A stretch of 64,000 nucleotides of DNA from Salvelinus alpinus (Eukaryota; Chordata; Actinopteri; Salmoniformes; Salmonidae), in the NCBI RefSeq assembly GCF_045679555.1, contig NC_092092.1:15891591-15955590 (forward strand), read 5' to 3'. The notes beneath the pieces are model-generated. The model worked only from the letters and a program-made list of their open reading frames with translations. It did no database searches and had not been told where the DNA came from. Made by a program: the position numbers and the translations under genes. This document shows positions 55,001 through 64,000 of the stretch, piece after piece. Position 1 is the first letter of the stretch. Each line of letters begins with the position of its first letter.

Positions 55001-58000
55001 CTATGTTATTAAGGGAGTTGAGGACAGAGCTGTTATTAAGGGAGTTGAAGACAGAGCTATGTTATTAAGGGAGTTGAAGACAGAGCTATGTTATTAAGGG
55101 AGTTGAAGACAGAGAGTTGAAGACAGAGCTATGTTATTAAGGGAGTTGAAGACAGAGCTATGTTATTAAGGGAGTTGAAGACAGAGCTATGTTATTAAGG
55201 GAGTTGAAGACAGAGCTATGTTATTAAGGGAGTTGAAGACAGAGAGTTGAAGACAGAGCTATGTTATTAAGGGAGTTGAAGACAGAGCTATGTTATTAAG
55301 GGAGTTGAAGACAGAGAGTTGAAGACAGAGCTATGTTATTAAGGGAGTTGAAGACAGAGCTATGTTATTAAGGGAGTTGAAGACAGAGCTGTTATTAAGG
55401 GAGTTGAAGACAGAGATTTGAAGACAGAGCTATGTTATTAAGGGAGTTGAAGACAGAGCTATGTTATTAAGGGAGTTGAAGACAGAGCTATGTTATTAAG
55501 GGAGTTGAAGACAGAGCTGTGTTATTAAGGGAGTTGAAGACAGAGCTGTTATTAAGGGAGTTGAAGACAGAGCTGTTATTAAGGGAGTTGAAGACAGAGA
55601 GTTGAAGACAGAGCTATGTTATTAAGGGAGTTGAAGACAGAGCTGTTATTAAGGGAGTTGAAGACAGAGCTGTTATTAAGGGAGTTGAAGACAGAGAGTT
55701 GAAGACAGAGCTATGTTATTAAGGGAGTTGAAGACAGAGAGTTGAAGACAGAGCTATGTTATTAAGGGAGTTGAAGACAGAGCTATGTTATTAAGGGAGT
55801 TGAAGACAGAGCTATGTTATTAAGGGAGTTGAAGACAGAGCTGTTATTAAGGGAGTTGAAGACAGAGAGTTGAAGACAGAGCTATGTTATTAAGGGAGTT
55901 GAAGACAGAGCTGTGTTATTAAGGGAGTTGAAGACAGAGCTATGTTATTAAGAGAGTTGAAGACAGAGAGTTGAAGACAGAGCTATGTTATTAAGGGAGT
56001 TGAAGACAGAGCTATGTTATTAAGGGAGTTGAAGACAGAGCTGTTATTAAGGGAGTTGAAGACAGAGCTATGTTATTAAGGGAGTTGAAGACAGAGCTAT
56101 GTTATTAAGGGAGTTGAAGACAGAGCTATGTTATTAAGGGAGTTGAAGACAGAGCTGTGCTATTAAGAGAGTTGAAGACAGAGAGTTGAAGACAGAGCTA
56201 TGTTATTAAGGGAGTTGAAGACAGAGCTGTGTTATTAAGGGAGTTGAAGACAGAGAGTTGAAGACAGAGCTATGTTATTAAGGGAGTTGAAGACAGAGCT
56301 ATGTTATTAAGGGAGTTGAAGACAGAGAGTTGAAGACAGAGCTATGTTATTAAGGGAGTTGAAGACAGAGCTATGTTATTAAGGGAGTTGAAGACAGAGC
56401 NNNNNNNNNNNNNNNNNNNNNNNNNNNNNNNNNNNNNNNNNNNNNNNNNNNNNNNNNNNNNNNNNNNNNNNNNNNNNNNNNNNNNNNNNNNNNNNNNNNN
56501 TGTTATTAAGGGAGTTGAAGACAGAGATTTGAAGACAGAGCTATGTTATTAAGGGAGTTGAAGACAGAGCTATGTTATTAAGGGAGTTGAAGACAGAGCT
56601 ATGTTATTAAGGGAGTTGAAGACAGAGCTGTGTTATTAAGGGAGTTGAAGACAGAGCTGTTATTAAGGGAGTTGAAGACAGAGCTGTTATTAAGGGAGTT
56701 GAAGACAGAGAGTTGAAGACAGAGCTATGTTATTAAGGGAGTTGAAGACAGAGCTGTTATTAAGGGAGTTGAAGACAGAGCTGTTATTAAGGGAGTTGAA
56801 GACAGAGAGTTGAAGACAGAGCTATGTTATTAAGGGAGTTGAAGACAGAGAGTTGAAGACAGAGCTATGTTATTAAGGGAGTTGAAGACAGAGCTATGTT
56901 ATTAAGGGAGTTGAAGACAGAGCTGTTATTAAGGGAGTTGAAGACAGAGCTGTTATTAAGGGAGTTGAAGACAGAGAGTTGAAGACAGAGCTATGTTATT
57001 AAGGGAGTTGAAGACAGAGCTGTGTTATTAAGGGAGTTGAAGACAGAGCTATGTTATTAAGAGAGTTGAAGACAGAGAGTTGAAGACAGAGCTATGTTAT
57101 TAAGGGAGTTGAAGACAGAGCTATGTTATTAAGGGAGTTGAAGACAGAGCTGTTATTAAGGGAGTTGAAGACAGAGCTATGTTATTAAGGGAGTTGAAGA
57201 CAGAGCTATGTTATTAAGGGAGTTGAAGACAGAGCTATGTTATTAAGGGAGTTGAAGACAGAGCTGTGCTATTAAGAGAGTTGAAGACAGAGAGTTGAAG
57301 ACAGAGCTATGTTATTAAGGGAGTTGAAGACAGAGCTGTGTTATTAAGGGAGTTGAAGACAGAGAGTTGAAGACAGAGCTATGTTATTAAGGGAGTTGAA
57401 GACAGAGCTATGTTATTAAGGGAGTTCAAGACAGAGAGTTGAAGACAGAGCTATGTTATTAAGGGAGTTGAAGACAGAGCTATGTTATTAAGGGAGTTGA
57501 AGACAGAGCTATGTTATTAATGGAGTTGAAGACAGAGCTGTTATTAAGGGAGTTGAAGACAGAGCTATGTTATTAAGGGAGTTGAAGACAGAGCTATGTT
57601 ATTAAGGGAGTTGAAGACAGAGCTGTTATTAAGGGAGTTGAAGACAGAGAGTTGAAGACAGAGCTATGTTATTAAGGGAGTTGAAGACAGAGCTGTGTTA
57701 TTAAGGGAGTTGAAGACAGAGCTATGTTATTAAGAGAGTTGAAGACAGAGAGTTGAAGACAGAGCTATGTTATTAAGGGAGTTGAAGACAGAGAGTTGAA
57801 GACAGAGCTGTGTTATTAAGGGAGTTGAAGACAGAGCTATGTTATTGAGGGAGTTGAAGACAGAGCTATGTTATTAAGGGAGTTGAAGACAGAGCTGTTA
57901 TTAAGGGAGTTGAAGACAGAGAGTTGAAGACAGAGCTATGTTATTAAGGGAGTTGAAGACAGAGCTGTGTTATTAAGGGAGTTGAAGACAGAGCTATGTT

Positions 58001-61000
58001 ATTAAGAGAGTTGAAGACAGAGCTATGTTATTAAGGGAGTTGAAGACAGAGCTATGTTATTAAGGGAGTTGAAGACAGAGCTGTTATTAAGGGAGTTGAA
58101 GACAGAGCTGTTATTAAGGGAGTTGAAGACAGAGCTGTTCTTAAGGGAGTTGAAGACAGAGCTATGTTATTAAGGGAGTTGAGGACAGAGCTGTTATTAA
58201 GGGAGTTGAAGACAGAGCTATGTTATTAAGGGAGTTGAAGACAGAGCTATGTTATTAAGGGAGTTGAAGACAGAGAGTTGAAGACAGAGCTATGTTATTA
58301 AGGGAGTTGAAGACAGAGCTATGTTATTAAGGGAGTTGAAGACAGAGCTATGTTATTAAGGGAGTTGAAGACAGAGCTATGTTATTAAGGGAGTTGAAGA
58401 CAGAGAGTTGAAGACAGAGCTATGTTATTAAGGGAGTTGAAGACAGAGCTATGTTATTAAGGGAGTTGAAGACAGAGAGTTGAAGACAGAGCTATGTTAT
58501 TAAGGGAGTTGAAGACAGAGCTATGAAAGAGCAGCCACAGTAAAATAACAAGATGCTTGTTCTTGATTTAAGGCTTTTATTTATATTTCTCTTAATCTAC
58601 AGAGAGAGAAGAGGAAGAGGAGGAGGAAGCATCGAGAGAGGACTTACTCTGCCCCACTTTTTTCCCCTTGCGTTCCTTCCTGTACTCCTCTTTGAGTTTG
58701 GTTATCAGACCCTGGTCCATGTCCCAGGCCTCTGACATGGCAGTCTGCTCCTCCTCCTCTACAGGGGGACAAAACCAGAGAGAGGCTGTCCAGGATCTAG
58801 ATGTGACCAGGAATGAAGCAGCAACCAATTCCTACTCTCCAGGAGGGTTTGCCCTGGTCTCGGAAAGTCCCTCCAGTAACTAAGCCCAGATACTATTTCA
58901 ATAGTTATGAAGGAGTTGAAAGGGAAGTAGAATACCTCAAGGAGAGAAGACCTTTAGGACCGGAGGTAACACTGAGTCACGAAGAGCTCAGAGACCCACC
59001 CCCCCATGGACAAGTCACTGTGGAGACAATCCTTAACCAAAACCACTCTGTCCATCTGTCTTTTTATTCATCTTTAATTTCTTGCATTCTTTCTCATCCA
59101 TTTTCCAGGTTTTGGTTCAAATATATACTGTATGGTCACATTCCACTGTTAGTCTACACCTTCAGTTCACAAAGCATGTGACAAAATGGTAAATTCCCTT
59201 CACAGACCAACACAGAGGTGGAAGAGACATGATTACCACAGACTTAGAACACACAATGGAACATAATACAGGCTACAGAGGGGTGGAGACAGGCTACAGA
59301 GGGGTAAAGACAGACTACAGAGGGGTAAAGACAGACTACAGAGGGGTAAAGACAGACTACAGAGGGGTAAATACAGGCTACAGAGGGGTAAATACAGGCT
59401 ACAGAGGGGTAAAGACAGGCTACAGAGGGGTAAATACAGGCTACAGAGGGGTAAAGACAGGCTACAGAGGGGTAGAGACAGACTACAGAGGGGTAGAGAC
59501 AGACTACAGAGGGGTAGAGACAGACTACAGAGGGGTAGAGACAGACTACAGAGGGGTAGAGACAGGCTACAGAGGGGTAGAGACAGACTACAGAGGGGTA
59601 GAGACAGGCTACAGAGGGGTAGAGACAGACTACAGAGGGGTAGAGACAGACTACAGAGGGGTAGAGACAGGCTACAGAGGGGTAGAGACAGGCTACAGAG
59701 GGGTAGAGACAGGCTACAGAGGGGTAGAGACAGGCTACAGAGGGGTAGAGACAGGCTACAGAGGGGTAGAGACAGACTACAGAGGGGTAGAGACAGACTA
59801 CAGAGGGGTAGAGACAGACTACAGAGGGGTAGAGACAGGCTACAGAGGGGTAGAGACAGGCTACAGAGGGGTAGAGACAGGCTACAGAGGGGTAGAGACA
59901 GACTACAGAGGGGTAGAGACAGACTACAGAGGGGTAGAGACAGGCTACAGAGGGGTAGAGATAGGCTACAGAGGGGTAGAGACAGGCTACAGAGGGGTAG
60001 AGACAGACTACAGAGGGGTAGAGACAGACTACAGAGGGGTAGAGACAGGCTAAAGGGGGGTAAAGACAGACAAGTAACACGTCTAATGTTATGAGTTGGT
60101 GTATGGATGATGGTGATCGACAACAGTTCTCTATCAACAATCTGCAATCTGTTTGGACAAAAAACACCACACAAAAATAACTGAAAAATGACATGAAATG
60201 GCCAGTTTCAACAGGTTTCAGTATGAAACAATCAAATAGATAATAGTTAGTGTGTAAAATAATCAATATGTGGTATTTAAGGTAGTAAATACAAGCCATC
60301 TGCAGTTATTCATTAAAGAACACTACAGTCCACCAGGGTGTTGGTTGGCAGTGACCTGAACACTACAGTCTACCAGGGTGTTGGTTGACAGTGACCTGAA
60401 CACTACAGTCTACCAGGGTGTTGGTTGACAGTGACCTGAACACTACAGTCTACCAGGGTGTTGGTTGGCAGTGATCTGAACACTACAGTCTACCAGGATG
60501 TTGGTTGACAGTGATCTGAACACTACAGTCTACCAGGATGTTGGTTGGCAGTGACCTGAACACTACAGTCTACCAGGATGTTGGTTGGCAGTGACCTGAA
60601 CACTACAGTCTACCAGGGTGTTGGTTGGCAGTGACCTGAACACTACAGTCTACCAGGGTGTTGGTTGGCAGTGATCTGAACACTACAGTCTACCAGGGTG
60701 TTGGTTGGCAGTGACCTGAACACTACAGTCTACCAGGATGTTGGTTGACAGTGACCTGAACACTACAGTCTACCAGGGTGTTGGTTGGCAGTGACCTGAA
60801 CACTACAGTCTACCAGGGTGTTGGTTGGCAGTGACCTGAACACTACAGTCTACCAGGGTGTTGGTTGGCAGTGACCTGAACACTACAGTCTACCAGGATG
60901 TTGGTTGACAGTGACCTGAACACTACAGTCTACCAGGATGTTGGTTGGCAGTGATCTGAACACTACAGTCTACCAGGGTGTTGGTTGGCAGTGACCTGAA

Positions 61001-62388
61001 CACTACAGTCTACCAGGATGTTGGTTGGCAGTGACCTGAACACTACAGTCTACCAGGATGTTGGTTGGCAGTGACCTGAACACTACAGTCTACCAGGGTG
61101 TTGGTTGACAGTGACCTGAACACTACAGTCTACCAGGATGTTGGTTGGCAGTGACCTGAACACTACAGTCTACCAGGATGTTGGTTGGCAGTGACCTGAA
61201 CACTACAGTCTACCAGGGTGTTGGTTGGCAGTGACCTGAACACTACAGTCTACCAGGGTGTTGGTTGGCAGTGATCTGAACACTACAGTCTACCAGGGTG
61301 TTGGTTGGCAGTGACCTGAACACTACAGTCTACCAGGATGTTGGTTGACAGTGACCTGAACACTACAGTCTACCAGGATGTTGGTTGGCAGTGACCTGAA
61401 CACTACAGTCTACCAGGGTGTTGGTTGGCAGTGACCTGAACACTACAGTCTACCAGGGTGTTGGTTGGCAGTGACCTGAACACTACAGTCTACCAGGATG
61501 TTGGTTGACAGTGACCTGAACACTACAGTCTACCAGGATGTTGGTTGGCAGTGATCTGAACACTACAGTCTACCAGGGTGTTGGTTGGCAGTGACCTGAA
61601 CACTACAGTCTACCAGGATGTTGGTTGGCAGTGACCTGAACACTACAGTCTACCAGGATGTTGGTTGGCAGTGACCTGAACACTACAGTCTACCAGGGTG
61701 TTGGTTGACAGTGACCTGAACACTACAGTCTACCAGGATGTTGGTTGGCAGTGACCTGAACACTACAGTCTACCAGGGTGTTGGTTGGCAGTGACCTGAA
61801 CACTACAGTCTACCAGGGTGTTGGTTGGCAGTGACCTGAACACTACAGTCTACCAGGGTGTTAATATTCTAGTCAGAGGAACAGGTTTAACCCTTATTGT
61901 TTATTTACGAGTGTAACTCACCCCACTTGGTCCCGTTTCCTGCACTGCGGGACTCAGGCGATGTGTCCATATCATCTGGACTAGACAGGAAGTCAAATCC
62001 CTTCATTGCATCGTCAGTGTCCGGGTCCTCACTAGTGTCCATACTGGTGGACAGGGCAGGTGATGGCTTCTTCCTCACAATCTGAGGGGCGGAGACAGAG
62101 ACGGATGCATTGAGGCATATTGTGACTGTCAGCAGACAGAAATCCTTTCTGATATTATCAGATCAGTTCTGTTAATCGACTGATATTATCATGAACTTCA
62201 GACGGAAAAGGATTTAGCTAAACGTGTGTGTGTGTGTGCACCTTACCGTCCCTGTAGGTCCTGTCTGTTCCATGATAGTCCTGTCATTCCCTGAACCGTC
62301 TTCATCATCATCTTCATCACTGTAGTCAGCTGCAGAGCTTTCTATGAACCTGAAGGCCTCCTGGACAACACTGGACTGCTCTGTCTTC
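39840..62388 (-). CDS. strn: strn, striatin (last 12 coding exons; 5' part off window)
   Basis: Exons in transcript order: 62388-62247, 62081-61922, 58758-58648, 49399-49253, 45009-44873, 44176-44001, 43722-43553, 42133-41969, 41861-41721, 41459-41358, 41066-40980, 40009-39840. They sum to 1708 nt: one leading base plus 569 codons including TGA, so phases close exactly. Striatins (about 780 residues) scaffold the STRIPAK phosphatase-kinase complex; the caveolin-binding, coiled-coil and calmodulin-binding parts lie in exons beyond 64 kb. Visible here are an acidic linker (DEDDDEDGS), the conserved KERKGKK and [12 protein letters not shown] block, [20 protein letters not shown], a WD40 propeller from exon 44176 onward, and the family C-terminus [13 protein letters not shown]. 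Words such as [11 protein letters not shown] and [14 protein letters not shown] fit striatin better than STRN3 or STRN4. Introns hold nine arrays, a solo LTR and one assembly gap. Confidence 0.95.
40114..40895. repeat. Tandem array made from a LINE reverse transcriptase fragment
   Basis: Units of 40 bp, some extended with ttataaagtgtacagct, encode [13 protein letters not shown] on the plus strand, a signature of the LINE (non-LTR) reverse transcriptase domain. About 18 copies of that motif occur; 40 is not a multiple of three, so the frame is not kept from unit to unit. Lies in the last strn intron, antisense to it. Confidence 0.9.
40980..41066 (-). CDS. strn: strn exon (WD40)
   Basis: 87 nt encoding [20 protein letters not shown], then PNGLYLMSG. 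Acceptor TTCAG at 41068-41067, donor GTAAGT at 40979-40978; its last A plus GT of the next exon makes the Ser of SGSHD. Confidence 0.97.
41358..41459 (-). CDS. strn: strn exon
   Basis: 102 nt encoding [20 protein letters not shown] then [13 protein letters not shown](G). Acceptor CCCCAG at 41461-41460, donor GTAACA at 41357-41356. Confidence 0.96.
41721..41861 (-). CDS. strn: strn exon
   Basis: 141 nt encoding [40 protein letters not shown] and ESAAET. Acceptor TTCAG at 41863-41862, donor GTAGGT at 41720-41719. A pyrimidine-rich minus/purine-rich plus region follows in the intron (about 41590-41715, plus strand C/T-rich). Confidence 0.96.
41969..42133 (-). CDS. strn: strn exon (WD40)
   Basis: 165 nt encoding [40 protein letters not shown] and [14 protein letters not shown]. 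Acceptor TAATAG at 42135-42134, donor GTACTC at 41968-41967. The first two bases complete a Glu codon with the G at 43553. Confidence 0.96.
42160..42385. repeat. (GACA/GAGA)n simple repeat
   Basis: Degenerate purine-rich GACA, GAGA and ACACAGA repeats just upstream (minus strand) of the acceptor at 42135. Both strands carry open frames with no meaning. Confidence 0.85.
42403..43592. repeat. 41-bp minisatellite made of a strn exon end plus its splice donor (about 29 copies)
   Basis: On the minus strand each unit is 34 bases of strn coding sequence (CCTAACCCTAACCTCGACCC then ATACGATTCATACG) followed by seven intron bases, GTAAGAA. The unit touching the exon (43553-43587) is the genuine exon end; the other 28 donors are intronic. 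Tyr and His/Thr-type variants (gtatgaatcg, gtgtgaatcg) alternate nearly regularly. Confidence 0.97.
43553..43722 (-). CDS. strn: strn exon (WD40), donor amplified downstream
   Basis: 170 nt encoding [40 protein letters not shown] and [16 protein letters not shown]. Acceptor CTCCAG at 43724-43723. The end is set at the first donor (GTAAGA at 43552-43551) because that phase joins the next exon; later donors in the array would bring in TAA. Confidence 0.95.
43723..44000. other. strn intron, nothing recognised
   Basis: Short unique-looking intron between two WD40 exons. Confidence 0.6.
44001..44176 (-). CDS. strn: strn exon (first WD40 repeat)
   Basis: 176 nt encoding [40 protein letters not shown] and [19 protein letters not shown]. 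Acceptor CTCAG at 44178-44177, donor GTAAGA at 44000-43999. Confidence 0.97.
44222..44615. repeat. 36-bp minisatellite (about 10-11 copies)
   Basis: Unit core 'caggacagcagcagggctgt' then agtactgtacatcccc; two shortened units (ccgctgtagtac) occur near the ends. Lies in a strn intron. Confidence 0.93.
44753..44816 (-). pseudogene. Degenerate duplicate of the 3' part of the neighbouring strn exon
   Basis: Encodes [20 protein letters not shown], a diverged copy of [20 protein letters not shown] in the exon at 45009-44873. It is preceded by GAGCAG, which could act as an acceptor, but the GTAAGT donor has become ATGAGTAG. The copy is 117 bases (39 codons) downstream and in the same frame as the exon with no intervening stop. 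Confidence 0.8.
44873..45009 (-). CDS. strn: strn exon
   Basis: 137 nt encoding [20 protein letters not shown] then [12 protein letters not shown] and [13 protein letters not shown], the conserved striatin linker before the propeller. Acceptor TTCCAG at 45011-45010, donor GTAAGT at 44872-44871. Confidence 0.96.
45095..46177. repeat. 29-bp minisatellite (about 37 copies)
   Basis: Unit core 'ggccctgggtccaacaccta' then gtatagact; ggctctg, tctctg, agccctg and gttta variants are scattered. Starts about 85 bases upstream of the exon at 45009. Confidence 0.95.
46178..48960. repeat. Dispersed repeat interrupted by a solo LTR
   Basis: 46178-46929 and 48449-48960 together resemble one salmonid dispersed repeat (words 'tgcactgggcaaatttgtga', 'ggattacatcttcaaactaa', 'cagattcatgcagggtagta') cut by the LTR. 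A short 21-bp repeat of gctatagcctaatgttagcta (three copies, 46870-46930) lies at the break. No strn exon falls here. Confidence 0.5.
46934..48444 (+). mobile_element. Solo LTR of a retrotransposon
   Basis: A 1511-bp segment starting TGTCATGACA and ending ACACGACA (TG...CA ends with TGTC/GACA inverted tips), bounded by CTAG on each side (46930-46933 and 48445-48448) as a 4-bp target duplication. Inside are a TATA box (TATAAA, 47486) and AATAAA (48124), in the order expected for a plus-oriented LTR. No internal coding region is present, so it is a recombined single LTR. It is antisense to strn. Confidence 0.75.
48961..49252. other. strn intron spacer, nothing recognised
   Basis: Unique-looking sequence between the dispersed repeat and the exon donor at 49252. 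Confidence 0.5.
49253..49399 (-). CDS. strn: strn exon
   Basis: 147 nt encoding [40 protein letters not shown] and HQDNHADE. Acceptor CCCTCAG at 49401-49400 after a run of 15 C (minus strand, 49435-49421); donor GTACTG at 49252-49251. Confidence 0.96.
49465..49547. repeat. Fragment of the salmonid 'tagtgcactata' dispersed repeat
   Basis: 'gtgtcccaaatggcagccct' and 'agtgcactataaagggaacc' are the complement-oriented ends of the same repeat seen at 20.5 kb. Confidence 0.65.
49548..51573. repeat. 12-bp minisatellite (about 165 copies)
   Basis: Units atctacctgtcc, atctacctgtac and atctacctgcac with frequent 6-bp (atctac) extra steps and tatata variants. Frames of up to 541 codons (Thr/Cys/Ser/Pro or Tyr/Leu-rich) on either strand are repeat translation. 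Lies in a strn intron. Confidence 0.95.
51574..51877. other. strn intron spacer, nothing recognised
   Basis: AT-rich, unique-looking sequence between two arrays. Confidence 0.5.
51878..52262. repeat. 71-bp tandem repeat (about 5.4 copies)
   Basis: Unit begins 'ttgagtgcaatatgattcag' and ends actagaagatgggtatg; copies are almost identical apart from gggattg/agtttg/gggtttg. Confidence 0.93.
52445..58525. repeat. Long compound minisatellite, 30/28/14-bp units (about 200 copies), containing a gap
   Basis: Mixed units: gagttgaagacagagctatg+ttattaaggg (30 bp), the same with ctg instead of ctatg (28 bp), and a 14-bp half unit gagttgaagacaga. Higher-order blocks of several hundred bases recur. Interrupted at 56401-56500 by N. 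Lies in the strn intron between exons 58648 and 49399. Confidence 0.95.
56401..56500. other. Assembly gap (100 N)
   Basis: Exactly 100 N, the standard unknown-size gap. About 1 kb on its right repeats about 1 kb on its left almost exactly. Confidence 0.99.
58648..58758 (-). CDS. strn: strn exon
   Basis: 111 nt encoding [20 protein letters not shown] then [16 protein letters not shown]. Acceptor CCTGTAG at 58760-58759, donor GTAAGT at 58647-58646. Confidence 0.96.
58759..59261. other. strn intron spacer, nothing recognised
   Basis: Unique-looking sequence upstream (minus strand) of the exon. A 122-codon plus-strand frame has no recognisable product. Confidence 0.5.
59262..60065. repeat. 21-bp minisatellite (about 38 copies)
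   Basis: Unit 'aggggtagagacaggctaca' plus g; ggcta/gacta and gtaaa/gtaga variants in blocks. Because 21 is a multiple of three, frames of 274-351 codons run through on both strands; these are not genes. Minus-strand units read CCCCTCTGTAG, like an acceptor. Confidence 0.95.
60319..61858. repeat. 40-bp minisatellite with 600-bp higher-order repeat (about 38 copies)
   Basis: Unit core 'gaacactacagtctaccagg' then gtgttggttggcagtgacct; variant sites are agggtg/aggatg, ggca/gaca and gacc/gatc. The variant order in 60601-61180 is repeated in 61201-61780. Confidence 0.95.
61922..62081 (-). CDS. strn: strn exon
   Basis: 160 nt encoding [40 protein letters not shown] and [13 protein letters not shown]. 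Acceptor CCTCAG at 62083-62082, donor GTGAGT at 61921-61920. Confidence 0.95.
62247..62388 (-). CDS. strn: strn exon next to a CA repeat
   Basis: 142 nt encoding [37 protein letters not shown] and [10 protein letters not shown]. Donor GTAAGG at 62246-62245. The start is placed after AGCAG at 62390-62389; AG pairs at 62395-62394 and 62393-62392 are alternatives. The whole upstream tract is (TG)n with TCTC interruptions. Confidence 0.88.
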
Positions 62389-62394
62389 CTGCTC

Positions 62395-62498
62395 TCACAC
62401 ACACACACACACACAGAGACACACACACACACACACACACAGAGACACACACACACACACACACACAGAGACACACACACACACACACACACACAGAG

Positions 62499-62530
<32 letters not shown>

Positions 62531-62582
62531 ACACACACACACACACACACACAGAGACACACACACACACACACACACAGAG

Positions 62583-62648
<66 letters not shown>

Positions 62649-62778
62649 ACACACACACACACACACACACAGAGACACACACACACACACACACACAGAG
62701 ACACACACACACACACACACACAGAGACACACACACACACACACACACAGAGACACACACACACACACACACACAGAG

Positions 62779-62810
<32 letters not shown>

Positions 62811-62862
62811 ACACACACACACACACACACACAGAGACACACACACACACACACACACAGAG

Positions 62863-62940
<78 letters not shown>

Positions 62941-63018
62941 ACACACACACACACACACACACAGAGACACACACACACACACACACACAGAGACACACAC
63001 ACACACACACACACAGAG

Positions 63019-63050
<32 letters not shown>

Positions 63051-63102
63051 ACACACACACACACACACACACAGAGACACACACACACACACACACACAG
63101 AG

Positions 63103-63176
<74 letters not shown>

Positions 63177-63253
63177 ACACACACACACACACACACACAG
63201 AGACACACACACACACACACACACAGAGACACACACACACACACACACACAGA

Positions 63254-63288
<35 letters not shown>

Positions 63289-63340
63289 ACACACACACAC
63301 ACACACACACAGAGACACACACACACACACACACACAGAG

Positions 63341-63412
<72 letters not shown>

Positions 63413-63467
63413 ACACACACACACACACACACACACACAGAGACACACACACACACACACACACAGA

Positions 63468-63502
<35 letters not shown>

Positions 63503-63580
63503 ACACACACACACACACACACACAGAGACACACACACACACACACACACAGAGACACACACACACACACACACACAGAG

Positions 63581-63612
<32 letters not shown>

Positions 63613-63664
63613 ACACACACACACACACACACACAGAGACACACACACACACACACACACAGAG

Positions 63665-63734
<70 letters not shown>

Positions 63735-63820
63735 ACACACACACACACACACACACACACAGAGACACACACACACACACACACACACAGAGACACACAC
63801 ACACACACACACACACAGAG

Positions 63821-63852
<32 letters not shown>

Positions 63853-63930
63853 ACACACACACACACACACACACAGAGACACACACACACACACACACAC
63901 AGAGACACACACACACACACACACACAGAG

Positions 63931-63962
<32 letters not shown>

Positions 63963-64000
63963 ACACACACACACACACACACACAGACACACACACACAC
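62395..64000. repeat. Compound (CA)n-AGAG repeat running off the window
   Basis: Runs of 8-20 CA separated by AGAG in units of roughly 24-50 bp, at least 1.6 kb. On the minus strand it forms the pyrimidine/TG tract directly before a strn exon acceptor. Cys/Val frames of more than 500 codons are artefacts. Confidence 0.97.

Noticed and set aside
59233-60299. Frames of 274-351 codons on both strands
   Set aside because: The 21-bp array is divisible by three and happens to lack stops.
62214-64000. Cys/Val frames of more than 500 codons on the minus strand
   Set aside because: All frames of a CA/TG repeat; only the last part, over 62247-62388, is real coding sequence (strn).

Overview
The window is vertebrate nuclear DNA, most likely from a salmonid fish. 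The evidence is split vertebrate genes (memo1, strn), a vertebrate tRNA-His, a PIF/Harbinger transposon of a type common in fishes, and dispersed repeats I recognise from salmonid genomes (the 'tagtgcactatatagggaat' type, the 'cttgcctagttaaataaagg' tail, and a transposon end carrying 'ccacatacttttggtcaa'). There are no operons, ribosome binding sites or CRISPR arrays. By my tally about 41 kb of the 64 kb (roughly 65%) is tandem repeat: some 27 separate arrays with units of 2 to 71 bp. Most long open frames here are translations of these arrays and are not genes.

Genes, all on the minus strand unless stated. (1) memo1 occupies about 0.3-32.5 kb: coding exons 1-7, 219 codons in one continuous frame with canonical GT/AG sites; the last roughly 80 codons lie beyond position 1. 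(2) A complete two-gene Harbinger element (27884-32345, genes on the plus strand) sits in memo1 intron 1. (3) A tRNA-His(GTG) lies at 33.75 kb. (4) A single exon with a diverged Dpy-30 C-terminal motif lies at 34.55-34.62 kb, with a poly(A) signal but no visible upstream exons. (5) strn (striatin) occupies 38.5-62.4 kb: its last 12 coding exons (568 residues, including the WD40 propeller) and 3' UTR; the 5' exons lie beyond 64 kb. Exon phases close exactly in both genes, so neither shows a frameshift.

Layout: 0-20 kb, memo1 exons 7 to 2 separated by seven large minisatellites. 20-32.5 kb, memo1 intron 1 with four more arrays and the Harbinger element. 32.5-38.5 kb, intergenic with the tRNA, the Dpy-30 exon and two adjoining arrays. 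38.5-62.4 kb, strn with an array in nearly every long intron, a solo LTR and a scaffold gap (100 N). 62.4-64 kb, a compound CA repeat running off the window.

The most unusual pattern is that several arrays are built from an exon-intron junction of the exon they touch. The memo1 exon 7 and exon 5 acceptors, the memo1 exon 3 acceptor region, and the strn donor at 43553 have been copied into tens to over a hundred units, so introns carry long rows of decoy splice sites. In the cases I translated, using a decoy brings in a stop codon. Partial exon-end duplications in memo1 (18.7-18.9 kb) and strn (44.75-44.87 kb) look like two-copy versions of the same process.
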